From: Rosellinia necatrix
Lineage: Eukaryota; Ascomycota; Sordariomycetes; Xylariales; Xylariaceae
DNA: 64,000 nt
Assembly (NCBI GenBank): GCA_021209875.1
Contig: JAGYVD010000001.1
Coordinates: 4,960,001-5,024,000 of the forward strand
Reading direction: 5' to 3'
Part shown: positions 34,201 through 45,534 of the stretch, one piece after another
How the letters are laid out: the number at the start of each line of letters is the position of its first letter
Numbering within the stretch: the first letter of the stretch is position 1
Made by a program: the position numbers and the translations under genes
Notes under the pieces: generated by a model
Database searches by the model: none
What the model was told of the DNA's origin: nothing
What the model saw: the letters and a program-made list of their open reading frames with translations, nothing else

Positions 34201-36195
34201 CATGCCGGTTGCTGCTCCCTCTTAGATAACCCTTAACACAGCACATATATGCTATACAATGCATTATTGAGGTGTCAATTGCTACCTACCCCCCCCCTTG
34301 GCGTATATGCTGCGTAAATTGGGTGCGAAAGCAGTCTCATTTGGAGAGAGCCGACAGCCATATTCTGGGTATCATCGTCTCATCCACACACCGAGCTAGC
34401 CCCCCCCCCCGAAGCTATTAGATGAACAATTTTTAGGGCGTTCTCAAGGCGCGCCCGCATACCTCGCATCACGAACTAGACCGGCTCCAGCGTTACCTCT
34501 ACAGCACTACAAGTATAACTTACTTGGACTTATGTATCTCATCATGGAGGCGTGTGCTGGAGATCAGGCTAGGTTTATACACTACGCTACTAGAACCCTT
34601 ACTGTAGATCTTGAACGAGTGACCTGATCCAACGCTTAGTCTCTAAGAATTAATACCCGAAGCTTCACTTGTCCTGGCAAATCCTGGAAATGGTCCCCAT
34701 AGGCGATTGGATAACCCCTGTCGCGTAATTTCAATGCACATCTAGGCCTTGCCTACTTTGGACTAGAACTTCTCCAAGTAGCCAAGGATCCTGGTTTTAC
34801 CGTCACTTGAACAACCCGGTACACTGGGAGTTAGTTAGCAATAAGACCTGGCCTGGTGTGTTTAAAGATAGAGAGACACCGCCACGGTACACTCAATTTA
34901 TATTCCTCAAGTACTATAGTAGTGGTGTCGTGCTTTCGCTCCAGTAGAAGAGAGGAAATAATAAAATGTTTAATTCGATCCCAATAAGTACTGAGACTGG
35001 TGTGAGGTATATTTTGCACTTATCATGGGGACTTTTTTCGATTACAAGTCGCCGTACAAGTAACTATGCCCAGTATATTCTTATCAAACAGGTGCCTTCC
35101 AAGTTTGGTTTGTGTTGGGCATGGAGACTTGCCAAGATGACAGCAAATGTCCCCCATGATGTGCCTGTAACAAGAGCTACTTGGCCGTTGCAAACAGGCA
35201 CTTGTACTAAAGTGGTTAAGGGTGACTCTACCTAGTACCTCCCTTCTCACACCTGTTTCGGCCTGGTACGTACACTAACTAAACTGCCAACAGCCAAACA
35301 CGACAGGGCCGGGCAGGTGTGCTCGATTAGGTATATGCCGGGCCAACCTCTTCGACTTCTCTAAACCTCCCATTTCGCCTCTGTTCTTCCACAAGCACAC
35401 TCACACAACAGTCCGCTCGGCACCTCAGCGGTTCCACGATCCGTTGTTGTGGCCTGCCTGCGTGTCCCTTCCCTTCTCCCGCTCCCCCCGCCCTTTGATT
35501 CTCTGTTCATACTAATTATTTCCAATCGTTCCGTCAATAAGTCATCGATTCCCCACGCCCGCCTGTTGTGCTCTCGCGCGCGCGACTTGGCTGGGTTTCC
35601 CAGGGACAGAGCCGTTGCAACTATTCCAGTCGGCATCCTGCATGACTACTCCCACCTTCCCAAGACCAGTGCATCTAGCCCAAGGTTCCAGACCGGCCAA
35701 TTCCTTCCCGAACTTCTCTGGATCCCTCTCACCTTCTCCAACTGCAGACCTTCTTTTCGTCAGCCGAGAACGTGAGCAACATAGATGACCGGCGCACGTC
35801 GAACGGCCCAACAATCGACCCTGTTCTCTCACACCAACACTCATTTTTCTTCACGTTTACTTTTGGTTTTTTCTTTCTTTCCAGTCGCTCGCAAAAGAAC
35901 GTTCTCGATCAAGGCACCGAATTAATTCAACTACTCCACACAATTACGAACAGTCTCAGGACCTCTAATATTTTGCGACAGCATCTCACCTACAACCGCA
36001 TCTGGCCGGCTCTGGGCGCAGCAATTGCACAACAAATCCTAACCCTCGTCAAGACACCTGCTGAGCTGAGGAACAACTGGCATAGAGTATAATGCTTCTA
36101 TGAACCTAATCGTTATCTTTTTTTCTCGACCTGACGTGCTCGAGTGCTCACACCTCACCTACACATTGCGGGCATTCTTTTTTCACAACATCACG
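31234..36195. other. Large gene-free region
   Basis: Almost 5 kb without a supported gene. The tetranucleotide repeat at 33138-33239 is listed separately. A minus-strand frame of 97 codons at 32324-32617 includes a hydrophobic segment, but its context is not convincing. The last part (35280-36195) is pyrimidine-rich and is probably the promoter and long 5' leader of the SH3-domain gene. Confidence 0.45.
33138..33239. repeat. GATA/GATG tetranucleotide repeat
   Basis: About 100 bases of GATA, GATG and GAATG units, imperfect, in non-coding DNA. The minus-strand open frames across it are artefacts of the repeat (Ser-Ile-His-Pro and Leu-Ser-Ile-Tyr runs). Confidence 0.9.
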
Positions 36196-38066
36196 ATGAC
36201 GACGGATCACCCGACCGAGATGCGGACCCGAAGGAGCCATGTAAACCGGGGTACTGCAGTGCTACTTATGACAACGATCGCCTCACTACCTCAGACCACG
36301 GCACAACAGGAACAACCTGCCTGCATCCAATTAACAGACTCTACCACTTGTTCAGCATTCAGCTCTGCGTTCGTATCAACAAATAAGAACGTGACGGATT
36401 TATTGTAAGAATACTGTGCCTAAGGTATCATTCAGATCCATGAAAAAAGCGCTGACAAGTGATCCTCAGCTCCTTCCTCACAGTCGTCAATGATGTCAAC
36501 ACATTTGATTCGCAGCTGAACCAGTACATTTCAGGTGAATGGCGGCAGCGACAGTACCAAACCTTGCTTGGATGCGGGGCTGTTGACGTGTCAAATGAAG
36601 ACCTCTACGCGCGCTTTAGTATATCTGTTCTCTGCAATGGGATTGTCCAGAACTCAATACCATATTGCACGATGCCAGATGATGCCAAGCGGCCTTTGTG
36701 TGCTGCTGATTGTGCTGACTACGCTCAAAGTGAGGAGTATGTTGTAGCCAACCGAAACCTTTGTCCGACGCCAGGAAGCAACGCCCAAGCTCAAATTCGG
36801 TCAGATTTCGAAATCTGTGCTTTACCGGCAGATGCGTTGTCACCTGCCAACTGTGTGCAAGCCACCACCAACGAGCCAGACAACTGCGGATATGGAGAGA
36901 GTCTATTCGGATTGTGTTCCTATTGTGCCTCGGGGGGTATCAATTCAACAGACACATGCTGTTATAATTCCAACGCGGAGAAAAGATGCACAGGGGTCGT
37001 TTTACCGACCATAATACCGCAGAATTTCACCTCCGCGACTCCGACGGCTACCAGCAGCGCGACAAGCACGCCCGCACCTGGGGGGTCGACTAGAGGGCTT
37101 TCTGGGGGTGCGATTGCCGGCATTGTCATTGGGTCAATAGCAGGAGCAGTGCTTATAGCACTTTTGCTGTTTTTCTGCATCCGGCGAGCGCAACAGAAAA
37201 AGGAAAGGCAAGCAGAGAATATTTTCAATCAACCATCTCCTACGAGGAAAGGACCGCAAGTCACCCAGGTTACGGCTGCCACGCCGCCTCAGGGATATGA
37301 GGTGCTCCCAGGTGGGAGAATAGCGCGCATGTCCGCCCTAGAGGGGCACTCGGGAAGCTCGCCATCACGGCCAGGTGGCTCACAACATGGTAGTTCGCCA
37401 GGGACTGCTACCGGGAGTGCGATTGTAGGTGGCGCTGCCGGGGCAATGGCGGGAAGGAGACGGGTTGACAATCAGTCATCGTCGGATTCCTTCGGAGAGA
37501 GTCCTGGCTCCGAAACCCGCATCGGCGTCCTACGCCCACCACCCACTAATATACGCCGGCACGGCTCATTATCCAGCAATTCAGTACTGGCCGGTGAAGA
37601 CCCAAATTCTCCAACCAGTGCGGGGGGAATGTCTTCGCCGCCAGGCATTAATAGCCAGCAATCGGAGCAGCTCCCATTTTTCAAGGACTATTATTCACGA
37701 GACGACATCCGCCCGGGAGAGCGTGTCGCCGTTCTCTGGGCGTATCAGCCTCGCGCTAACGACGAGTTTTCTCTAGAGCGTGGTGATATGCTGAAGGTGG
37801 TGGGCATCTGGGATGATGGATGGGCCACTGGCATTATGATGAACGAGCGCGCCGACGAATGGGAGGCGCGACGGCAGGCACAGCGGGATAGTGGTGTCGC
37901 TAATGCATCTGACCGTACGCGTGACCCATCTCCTCCTGCCAACAGCGAAATTAAAGCATTCCCCTTGGTTTGTGTATGTCTTCCGGACCACTGGCGGAAG
38001 ACCATCGACGGAGACGGATCTACAGAGGCGGGATCGAGTGCACATTTGGGAATTCATCGAACATGA
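36196..38066 (+). CDS. Cysteine-rich single-pass membrane protein with SH3 domain
   Basis: Predicted plasma-membrane protein of 601 residues in two exons, 36196-36404 and 36470-38066. The N-terminus contains a hydrophobic signal sequence (AVLLMTTIASLPQTTAQ). The ectodomain of about 240 residues is rich in cysteine, with paired motifs such as CAADCADY and CGYGESLFGLCSYC, then a Thr/Ser linker. One membrane helix, GAIAGIVIGSIAGAVLIALL, lies near 285-305, followed by basic FFCIRRAQQKKE. The cytoplasmic part is Ser/Gly/Pro-rich and ends with an SH3 domain (VAVLWAYQPRANDEFSLERG, about 488-530) and a conserved IKAFPLVCVCLPDHW tail. The layout resembles a surface sensor or polarity protein, but I know no characterised orthologue. 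ATGs at 36100 and 36220 are also in frame; 36196 or 36220 best places the signal peptide. Confidence 0.85.
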
Positions 38067-40108
38067 AAGAAGAAGTGTCTGGTCTGCACAGTCATCTTCA
38101 CCTTGGAGGGTGGCCGAAGAAACTTGGGCTGCATCTCCGGCGTGTTTGGCGCAACATGATGACATTTCGCCTTGGGCTGGTCGATGATGATATGGGTCAT
38201 CCTGCCTCTTCATTGGGACTCTATCAGAGAATGAGGGCACTTACAACTACCGCTATCCGTCGGTCTCGTAATCGGCCTCGTGTCATCAACTTCGCCTGTG
38301 TCAGCACGGCATTCGTACTTGGGCGACAGACAGCCTTATTGCATTTAGTTTTACACGAGCAGCATGGTGTGATCTCACTATCAACCCTCCGAGATCGGGA
38401 ACCGTCCCCGGCGCCAACCAGGAGTATCTTGCGCTGTGTGGTCTGTGGGCACAGTTGACCCGCCGGCTCTTGAATCACTAATAACATGACTCCGCAGTGC
38501 ATTTTCTCTTCGTTGTTACATTTATATACCCCGTTTGTTTTACAGAAGGTGTTTAGGGGTGCATATTTTGCCTGGGAAAAGACATGAATGTATAATCTCT
38601 TTGATTCCCCCTCGCACGAACTCGAATTGATGCGGGTTGTCGAGCAGGGTATAAGTTAAGGCATACTACCTACATACTTAGGTATAAGTTACAAGGGGCG
38701 AAGATGTTTGTGGACGCGAGCAGGTATGTGTATGATGGACGGACGATAAAGACAGGGGAGAGACTTGTACGAGATACCACCACCTGATAGATATGCGGGC
38801 CCAGACGATATGAGGCTACTCTGAGAGCCGTCGTTTTGGTGAGCTCGCCAATCGTGTTCCTGTCGAGTACCTAATAATTCACAAACGATCAATTAGAACC
38901 TTGCATGATATTCAAGGTCATCTTTGCCACCCACGTCGAGCATTAAGCTGATACTAGCTTACCTCTAGAGAAGAGGTTGTACACATTAGTCTCGGCGTAA
39001 TGGTCAGCAGGAAAGAACTTATCTAACTCCCAATACCCCGGCCGAAGAATCCTTTTAACTTAGCCAAGAGCTTCGACATCTCAGTAACAAATAAATTGGC
39101 AATCGTTCATAAGTGTTCCGGCCTAACCCCTGTTTTCCCTGTGCCGATGATCCATAATTTCACTTCTGTCAACCGCATAATAGCTGGTGAAGTTGTCTTA
39201 TTTTACTAAAGAACAGCAGATATTCTCGCCTCATCTGTCCATTTAACGTAATGCAATGCAATGCAATGCAACAAAATGCTCCTATAAGGACAGATTAACA
39301 TTAAATGCTACGTATGGGTGACATAATCTACCCCATGGTAGCATAGCTACAGGCTGTCGCAGCCCCCGTTCCCAATAGATAATGATTCCATCGTAAATGC
39401 TTCCACGGATACACATATCTTCGCCAGATATAGCTATATTATGCCTTTAAAATTCACAAGCATCGATAACACTCGCTGCGTCTACCTGAGTGGTTTATAC
39501 GGTTTAACAAAGATAATGCCTGTTTTGTTGTTTCTAAACCCCGAAGGTATCTTCATATTTTATTACTACTATCTCCTTCGAGATTCTGTATATTATCTGC
39601 ATTGCCCGGGTCCCTTTAAGGCCGGGTGTGGTTACTTCGAATTTCTTTCTCTCGTCCCGTTTAAAAGAAATCAAAGTAGTATTATATGGCAAAGTGAATA
39701 TGTTGAGCAGGTGCTGTTGCGCTAGTGAATTGATTGCAAGTGTTTTCGCTTGTTGTGGCTGGTGATGTGGGTAGGTAGGTTTTAAGTTAGGAATGCAAAA
39801 AGGTGGCGCTTGTTCACACCCCACCTTGGTTTATGTAGGTACCAGCACCGACTTTAGGCATGTGCATAGGTGGGTCACTATGTCATTCGCCCATTGCTGC
39901 CGGTAGACCTAGGTTTAGCAGGCCTCGAGCTCATGTAGTTCTGCAAGCCGCAACCAAAATACTCCAACACTTATCGCCGTCACGTCCTTCCGCCGCAGTC
40001 GCAACAAACGCTGCCCCAGTACATCCAACAGTCGTCCAGTCGCGAGAAGCAGGCAGTCGAAGCCTCAAAAATGACACCACCTAGGTAGTTTCACCACATG
40101 CTCATACG
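38067..40108. other. Gene-free region
   Basis: About 2 kb between the SH3-domain gene and VPS15. An (ATGCA)n repeat lies at 39250-39272, and TAGGTA motifs near 39772 and 40080 immediately before VPS15. The open frames here have no recognisable features. Confidence 0.5.
39250..39272. repeat. (ATGCA)n microsatellite
   Basis: Four to five copies of the pentamer in non-coding DNA. Confidence 0.8.
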
Positions 40109-43100
40109 ATGGGAAATAGCTACTCCCTCTCCACGCCGTACGCCGGCTCAGCTGGTATCGACGTCCCGGAGCTCTCTGATCTCACCCACGAGAGGTCCAT
40201 CGGAAATGCCCGCTTTATGAAGAGCATCCGCGCCCGTCATCGGGACGGCGTCGCTCTCGCAAAGGCTACCGTCAAGCCCTACAGCGGCTGCTCCCTGAAA
40301 GAGTACGGCGAAAAGATACTCGGTAAGATTCCCGCGCCGATTCCCGCGCCGATTCCCGCGCCCTTTCCAAACACACGGCCTGTATGTCAGTGTCCCCCTG
40401 CTAACGCCCCGGGATAGAGGAGCGAGACAAGCTACGTCACGTACCAAACGCCCTGGGCTTCGAGCGCGCCTTTGAAACCCAGACCCACGCTTACCTGGTT
40501 CGGCAATATATCTACAGCTCCCTCTACGACCGAATGTCCACGAGACCGTTCCTCGAAGATATAGAAAAGAAATGGCTGGCCTTTCAGCTACTCTGCGCTT
40601 TGCGCGACTGCCACAGTCGAGATATTTACCACGGCGACATCAAGACGGAGAACGTCATGGTAACGTCGTGGAACTGGCTGTATCTTACGGACTTTACCGG
40701 CTCTTTTAAGCCGACAAAACTTCCCGACAACAACCCTGCCACCTACTCGTATTTCTTCGACCTGTCTGGTCGGAGGACATGCTATATCGCGCCCGAACGA
40801 TTCATCGATCAGATTCAAGACCCCCAGGTGCTAGACGGGCACGATCTCACGTGGTCCATGGATGTATTTAGTGCTGGATGCGTCATTGCCGAAGTCTTCC
40901 TAGAAGCGCCCATATTCAGTCTGAGCCAAATGTTCAAATACCGCCGTGGCGAGTATGATCCCGTTATCTCGCATTTGAGCAGAATCCCCGACCAGGCACT
41001 ACGGGAGATGTTGTCGGGCATGATCCATCGCGACCCCGAGAAACGCTACTCGGCTGAGCAGTACCTGCAATTCTATAAAGGCAAGATATTCCCTGAATAC
41101 TTCTATAGCTTCCTGCACCAATACATGGAATTAATTACCGATCCTACCTCCGGGAGGGCACCCATTACTGGTGCTTTAAAAAACCTTGGCGAAGCAGATG
41201 ATCGGATAGACCGTGTATTCTATGATTTCGACAAGATCGCCTATTTCCTCGGATACCAGGGGCAGAAGGAAGCTGTTCGGCTTTCTCGGTTCACACCTCG
41301 GCTCGGCCTTGGCCTATTTCCAGTGAAGTTAAACATACCGAATAATGAACATTTTGCATCTATAGGGGCGCAGCCCCTGACTGACGACGGCACTCTCATA
41401 TTTCTCACCTTAATAGCCGGGTCTTTAAGAAATACTGCTCGCACGGCTTCGAAGATAAGGGCCTGCGATTTGCTATTAGCTTTCTCAGAAAAACTGACTG
41501 ACGAGGCCAAGCTTGATCGGGTTCTTCCCTATCTGATGACATTGTTGAACGATGACGTCGATCTTGTGGCTATTGCAGCGCTGAGGTCGATCACGCAGCT
41601 CCTAGCTTTGGTCACGGTGGTCACTCCGGTAAATGCGCATGTGTTCCCAGAGTATATCATGCCCCGAATGCAGGTGTTTCTGTCGGGCGCGTCTCGGCAA
41701 CCGATAATGGGAAGAGATCGCAGAGAGCCGAGTCCCTTGGTACGCGCGACTTATGCATCCTGCCTAGGTAGCCTTGCCACGACAGCATCGAGGTTTCTGG
41801 AACTCACCGCTGTTCTCAGAGCGGAGGGTTCTATCAGTAATGCAGATCCGGAGGTTGAGTCCGGCAGTGACCCGGAGGCCGCTTTTGATGGGCTGTTCGA
41901 TAATACGCAAGCAGAACTTGTGGAGTTGTTCGAGAGCCATACCAAGGTTCTGGTTGAAGATAATGATGCTTCAGTCCGCCGCGCGTTCCTCACGTCAGTT
42001 CCTGAATTATGCATGTTCTTCGGTAGCGCCGAATCCAATGACATTTTATTAACCCATCTGAATACTTACTTAAATGACCGGGATTGGATGCTCAAATGTG
42101 CCTTCTTCGACACTATCGTCGGAATTGCCGCTTTCTTGGGAAGCACAAGTTTGGAGGAGTTCAGTCTTCCACTCATGGTCCAGGCCGTCACTGATCCTGA
42201 GGAACATGTCGTGCAAGCTGCTCTGCATTCCCTTGCTGAACTTGCCAAACTTGGCCTATTATCAAAGACGAAGACGTGGGAATTGATCGATGTCGTCGGC
42301 CGATTTACTATGCACCCCAATATTTGGATCCGAGAATCCGCGGCTGAGTATATCTCTAGCGCCACGAAGCTACTGTCCCCCGCGGATATCAGATGCATAG
42401 TTCTCCCCCTAGTCAAGCCACTCCTGAAGACATCTATCATATCCGACTTTTCTGAAATTAGTCTCCTAGATGCTTTGAAGAAGCCCATGCCTAGAGCCGT
42501 CTTCGACGTGGCTCTGTCATGGGCGCAAAAGACCGATAAAGGCTTGTTCTGGAAAGTTATTAGACAACAAAAACAATCGGCATTCACTATCGCTTCCACG
42601 GCACTGTCAATCCGATCAGCCCGGGAATTGCAACCTCAATCACTGAACAAGGTGCAACGAAATGAGGAAGACGAATACTGGTTGACTCGGTTGCGAAATA
42701 TGGGCATGTCCCAGGAAGATGAGTTTAAACTGCTTGTTCTTAGGGAATTCATCTGGCGTCTAAGCCAAATGAGAAACCGCGATCTTGTCACCCAGGATAA
42801 TATTGCAAAGGATCTTAATGAGATCCTCAAGCTAAGAAATCTGAACGTCAAGCTGCAAACCATCATGTTTGACGACCTAGCCGGCATAGACGAGCAGTTG
42901 TGGCAGAACCAGGACCAGCGGCAGCAACAAGCCGCTGAATCAGACAAAGGTCCATATACTATTGCCGATGCTCTTTTGGACGCTTCTATGACGATTGATG
43001 AGCCCGTTGGCCGAAGACGCCGAGCTGCTGTTAACACTCACCGATCACGGACACGCGCTCGCGGAGGTGCAATCTCTCCGAGGCCTCGAGGTGACAGGGC

Positions 43101-44920
43101 GATGTCGCCGTCCCAAGGCCTAACATCTTCACCAATTGATGGATCACCGCGTGGATCCACCGCCGGGGGACACCGCATTAATGACGATGATGCATCGGTT
43201 TCGGATGCCCCCTATTCATCGAGGAGGGTCATTAGAAACCAGTCGAGTGCTCTTGATTTACTAAACAGGAAAGATAGCGGTAGGTCAGTCGCAGAAACAG
43301 GAACAACTGAAGCAAACGTTTTCGGGCAAGTAGGGGGTCCATTCGCTCATGGCCCACCTCTTCGTGTGGCGATTTCCGACGTCGATAACCAGGACGCCAG
43401 CCTGCCTGAAACCAAGCAGCGTGCCGCTCACACGTACGAAGGGAACGATCCCAACATTCTTAAGATGTTAGAAAACATGTATGTCGACAACTACCCCCAT
43501 GACATCGTGGAATACGGCCCCCTAGTTTCACCCGTGACGAGGAGAAAAGCCGGCAAGGGCTCTGGTCAGCCCGGCGATGAAGCCTGGAAGCCGACCGGTA
43601 GGCTCGTAGCGACATTTTCGGAACACCGTGGCGCTATCAATCGCATTGTCCCCTCGCCTGATCATCAGTTTTTTATTACGGGTGGCGATGATGGAAGCGT
43701 CAAGGTTTGGGACTCGTCACGACTGGAACGTAATGTAACGCATCGTGCTCGCCAGACTCATAAGCATGCGCCGGGGGCTAAGGTGGTGGCCCTGTGTTTC
43801 ATCGAGGACACACACACGTTCATCAGTTGTGCCACGGATGGGCGTGTTCATCTAGTCAAAGTCGATACGGCGGTCTCAAGCGGATCTATTAAGTATATCC
43901 GATTGCGTCTACTCCGTGAATACCAACTTCCGGCCGGCGAATACGCCGTGTGGTGTGAGCACTTCAAACAGGAGCTTAGCTCCGTCCTGGTGCTTGCCAC
44001 CAACCGCTCTCGCGTTCTAGCCATGGACCTACGCACGATGTCTCTCATGTACGTACTCGATAACCCGGTGCATCACGGAACGCCGACATGCTTTTGCGTC
44101 GATCGCAAGCGGAATTGGCTCTTACTCGGCACATCGCACGGCGTTCTGGATCTTTGGGACTTGCGTTTTAAGGTGCGTGTGAAGAGCTGGGGTATGCCCG
44201 GGATGTCAGCCATCTATCGCCTTAGCTTGCATCCGGCCAAAGGTCGTGGGAAGTGGGTTTGCGTAGCTGGGGGCACAGGTTTCGGCGAGGTCACGGTCTG
44301 GGATCTGGAGAAGACGCAATGCCGAGAGATATATCGTGCCGGGGGCGCAAAGGACGGACCAAGAGAGTACAAGGCTTGGGATGTTGACGACGACAAGCCC
44401 GAGGGCATGCTCAGCCATTTCGCAACCAGCATTGAGCCCACCACGAGCAGCCTGGACCGTGGTGTCCGGGCTATGGTGGTCGGCGCGGGTGCCATGGAAG
44501 AACAGCGAGACGTGCGGTACGGTTACATCCTCACGGGCGGTTCGGACAAGAAACTCCGGTTCTGGGACCTTATCCGCATCGAAAACTCATCCGTCTTCAG
44601 CGGCCTACAGAGCGAAGATGTGCGGCCCGTCTTTACCACGGTGAGCACGCCCAGCCAGCCAGGCCTCAGCCTCAACGTGGAGCGGCTACCGAAGAGCAAC
44701 CAGGGGGGCGGACACGAAGCCGGGCAGCATCTCTAGTAAAAACGGGAAATCCGGCGCGAGCAGTAGGGAGAAGCCGCCGCGTCACACGGTCATATCGAAC
44801 GAGCAGGCCCAGCTGCTCAGGAGCCACCTAGACTCTATTCTCGATGTCGCCGTGCTCGAGCTGCCGTATACGATGACGGTCAGCGTGGACCGGTCGGGGG
44901 TTATCTTTGTCTTTCAATAA
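40109..44920 (+). CDS. VPS15: Vps15 regulatory kinase of the class III PI3-kinase, apparent frameshift near 3' end
   Basis: Vps15 is the myristoylated pseudokinase-like subunit of the Vps34 PI3-kinase complexes in autophagy and endosomal sorting. Exon 1 is 40109-40322 and exon 2 starts at 40418. The N-terminus MGNSYS fits N-myristoylation. The kinase domain has HGDIKTENVM (Asp145) instead of HRD and DFTGS (Asp163) instead of DFG, both usual for Vps15. HEAT-like repeats fill about 370-760, a disordered linker follows, and WD40 repeats start near 1060. The open frame ends at 44736 (1510 residues) just before the last blade. The missing end, including LLRSHLDSILDVAVLE and VSVDRSGVIFVFQ, is encoded in the next frame up to 44920. 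One base too many in the G6 run at 44703-44708 would explain this. Coordinates include that region. Confidence 0.9.
40328..40363. repeat. Three copies of a 12-base unit inside the VPS15 intron
   Basis: Three near-perfect tandem copies of ATTCCCGCGCCG directly follow the intron donor. In frame they would encode Ile-Pro-Ala-Pro repeats, which is why the intron reads open; splicing is preferred because it joins the conserved kinase sequence. Confidence 0.75.
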
Positions 44921-45534
44921 ATAGAAATGGGGGGCTAGAGGAAAAGGGGGGAGGAGAGGAGGAAGGGGGGGTGTGGTGGGTTGAGTGATTGCTAGACTTA
45001 TGCACTTGTTATGGAGTTACGTTGCTTTGGCAGGTACTTGAGGTTTGCTTTTTATTTTCGGCGTGTTGTTCTTTTAGAAGAGATATCCATGGGGTTCTAG
45101 ATGAGGTGAGGTGCGGGCAGTTGTGTGGTGGAGGGTTTGTAATGATGAGTATTTATTTAACACAACCAATCACCAATCAAATAGGTCTGTTAGTAGGTAT
45201 TGTCGTCTACTGGTGCTAAAAGGTGTTCCAAAACATCGGATTGAATGGCACTTGGCGGCGTCAGTGTCGTATTAGCGGCGGGAATGGATAAGCATTCAGA
45301 TATCCAGATAGGTAGTTCCTGCAGGTACCTACCTAATCTATCTATACTTTGTCATCAAAAACGTGGCAGCCACTGTGAGGGGACCCCGGGATATACACTG
45401 TCTGTCTCGGTCGCAGTCTCACGATTATAAGTTATACCAAGTCTTGCGTAACCAACGGCAAACACCCCTCCTTCTCCTCCTCCCTTTCTCCCCCCCCTTC
45501 TCTTCCACTCGTAATCTAGGTAGGTATTCTTGGA
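44921..45534. other. Intergenic region VPS15 / PPX1
   Basis: About 0.6 kb in tandem orientation. It has a G-rich stretch right after VPS15 (44928-44978), TAGGTACCTACC motifs near 45322 and a pyrimidine-rich tract near 45467-45510 just before the PPX1 start. Confidence 0.55.

Noticed and set aside
44641..44740. Intron explanations for the VPS15 C-terminus
   Set aside because: A 28 nt GT-AG piece is below usual intron size, and a 79 nt piece uses an AAG acceptor and removes a segment that looks conserved. An indel in G6 is simpler, but the intron cannot be fully excluded.
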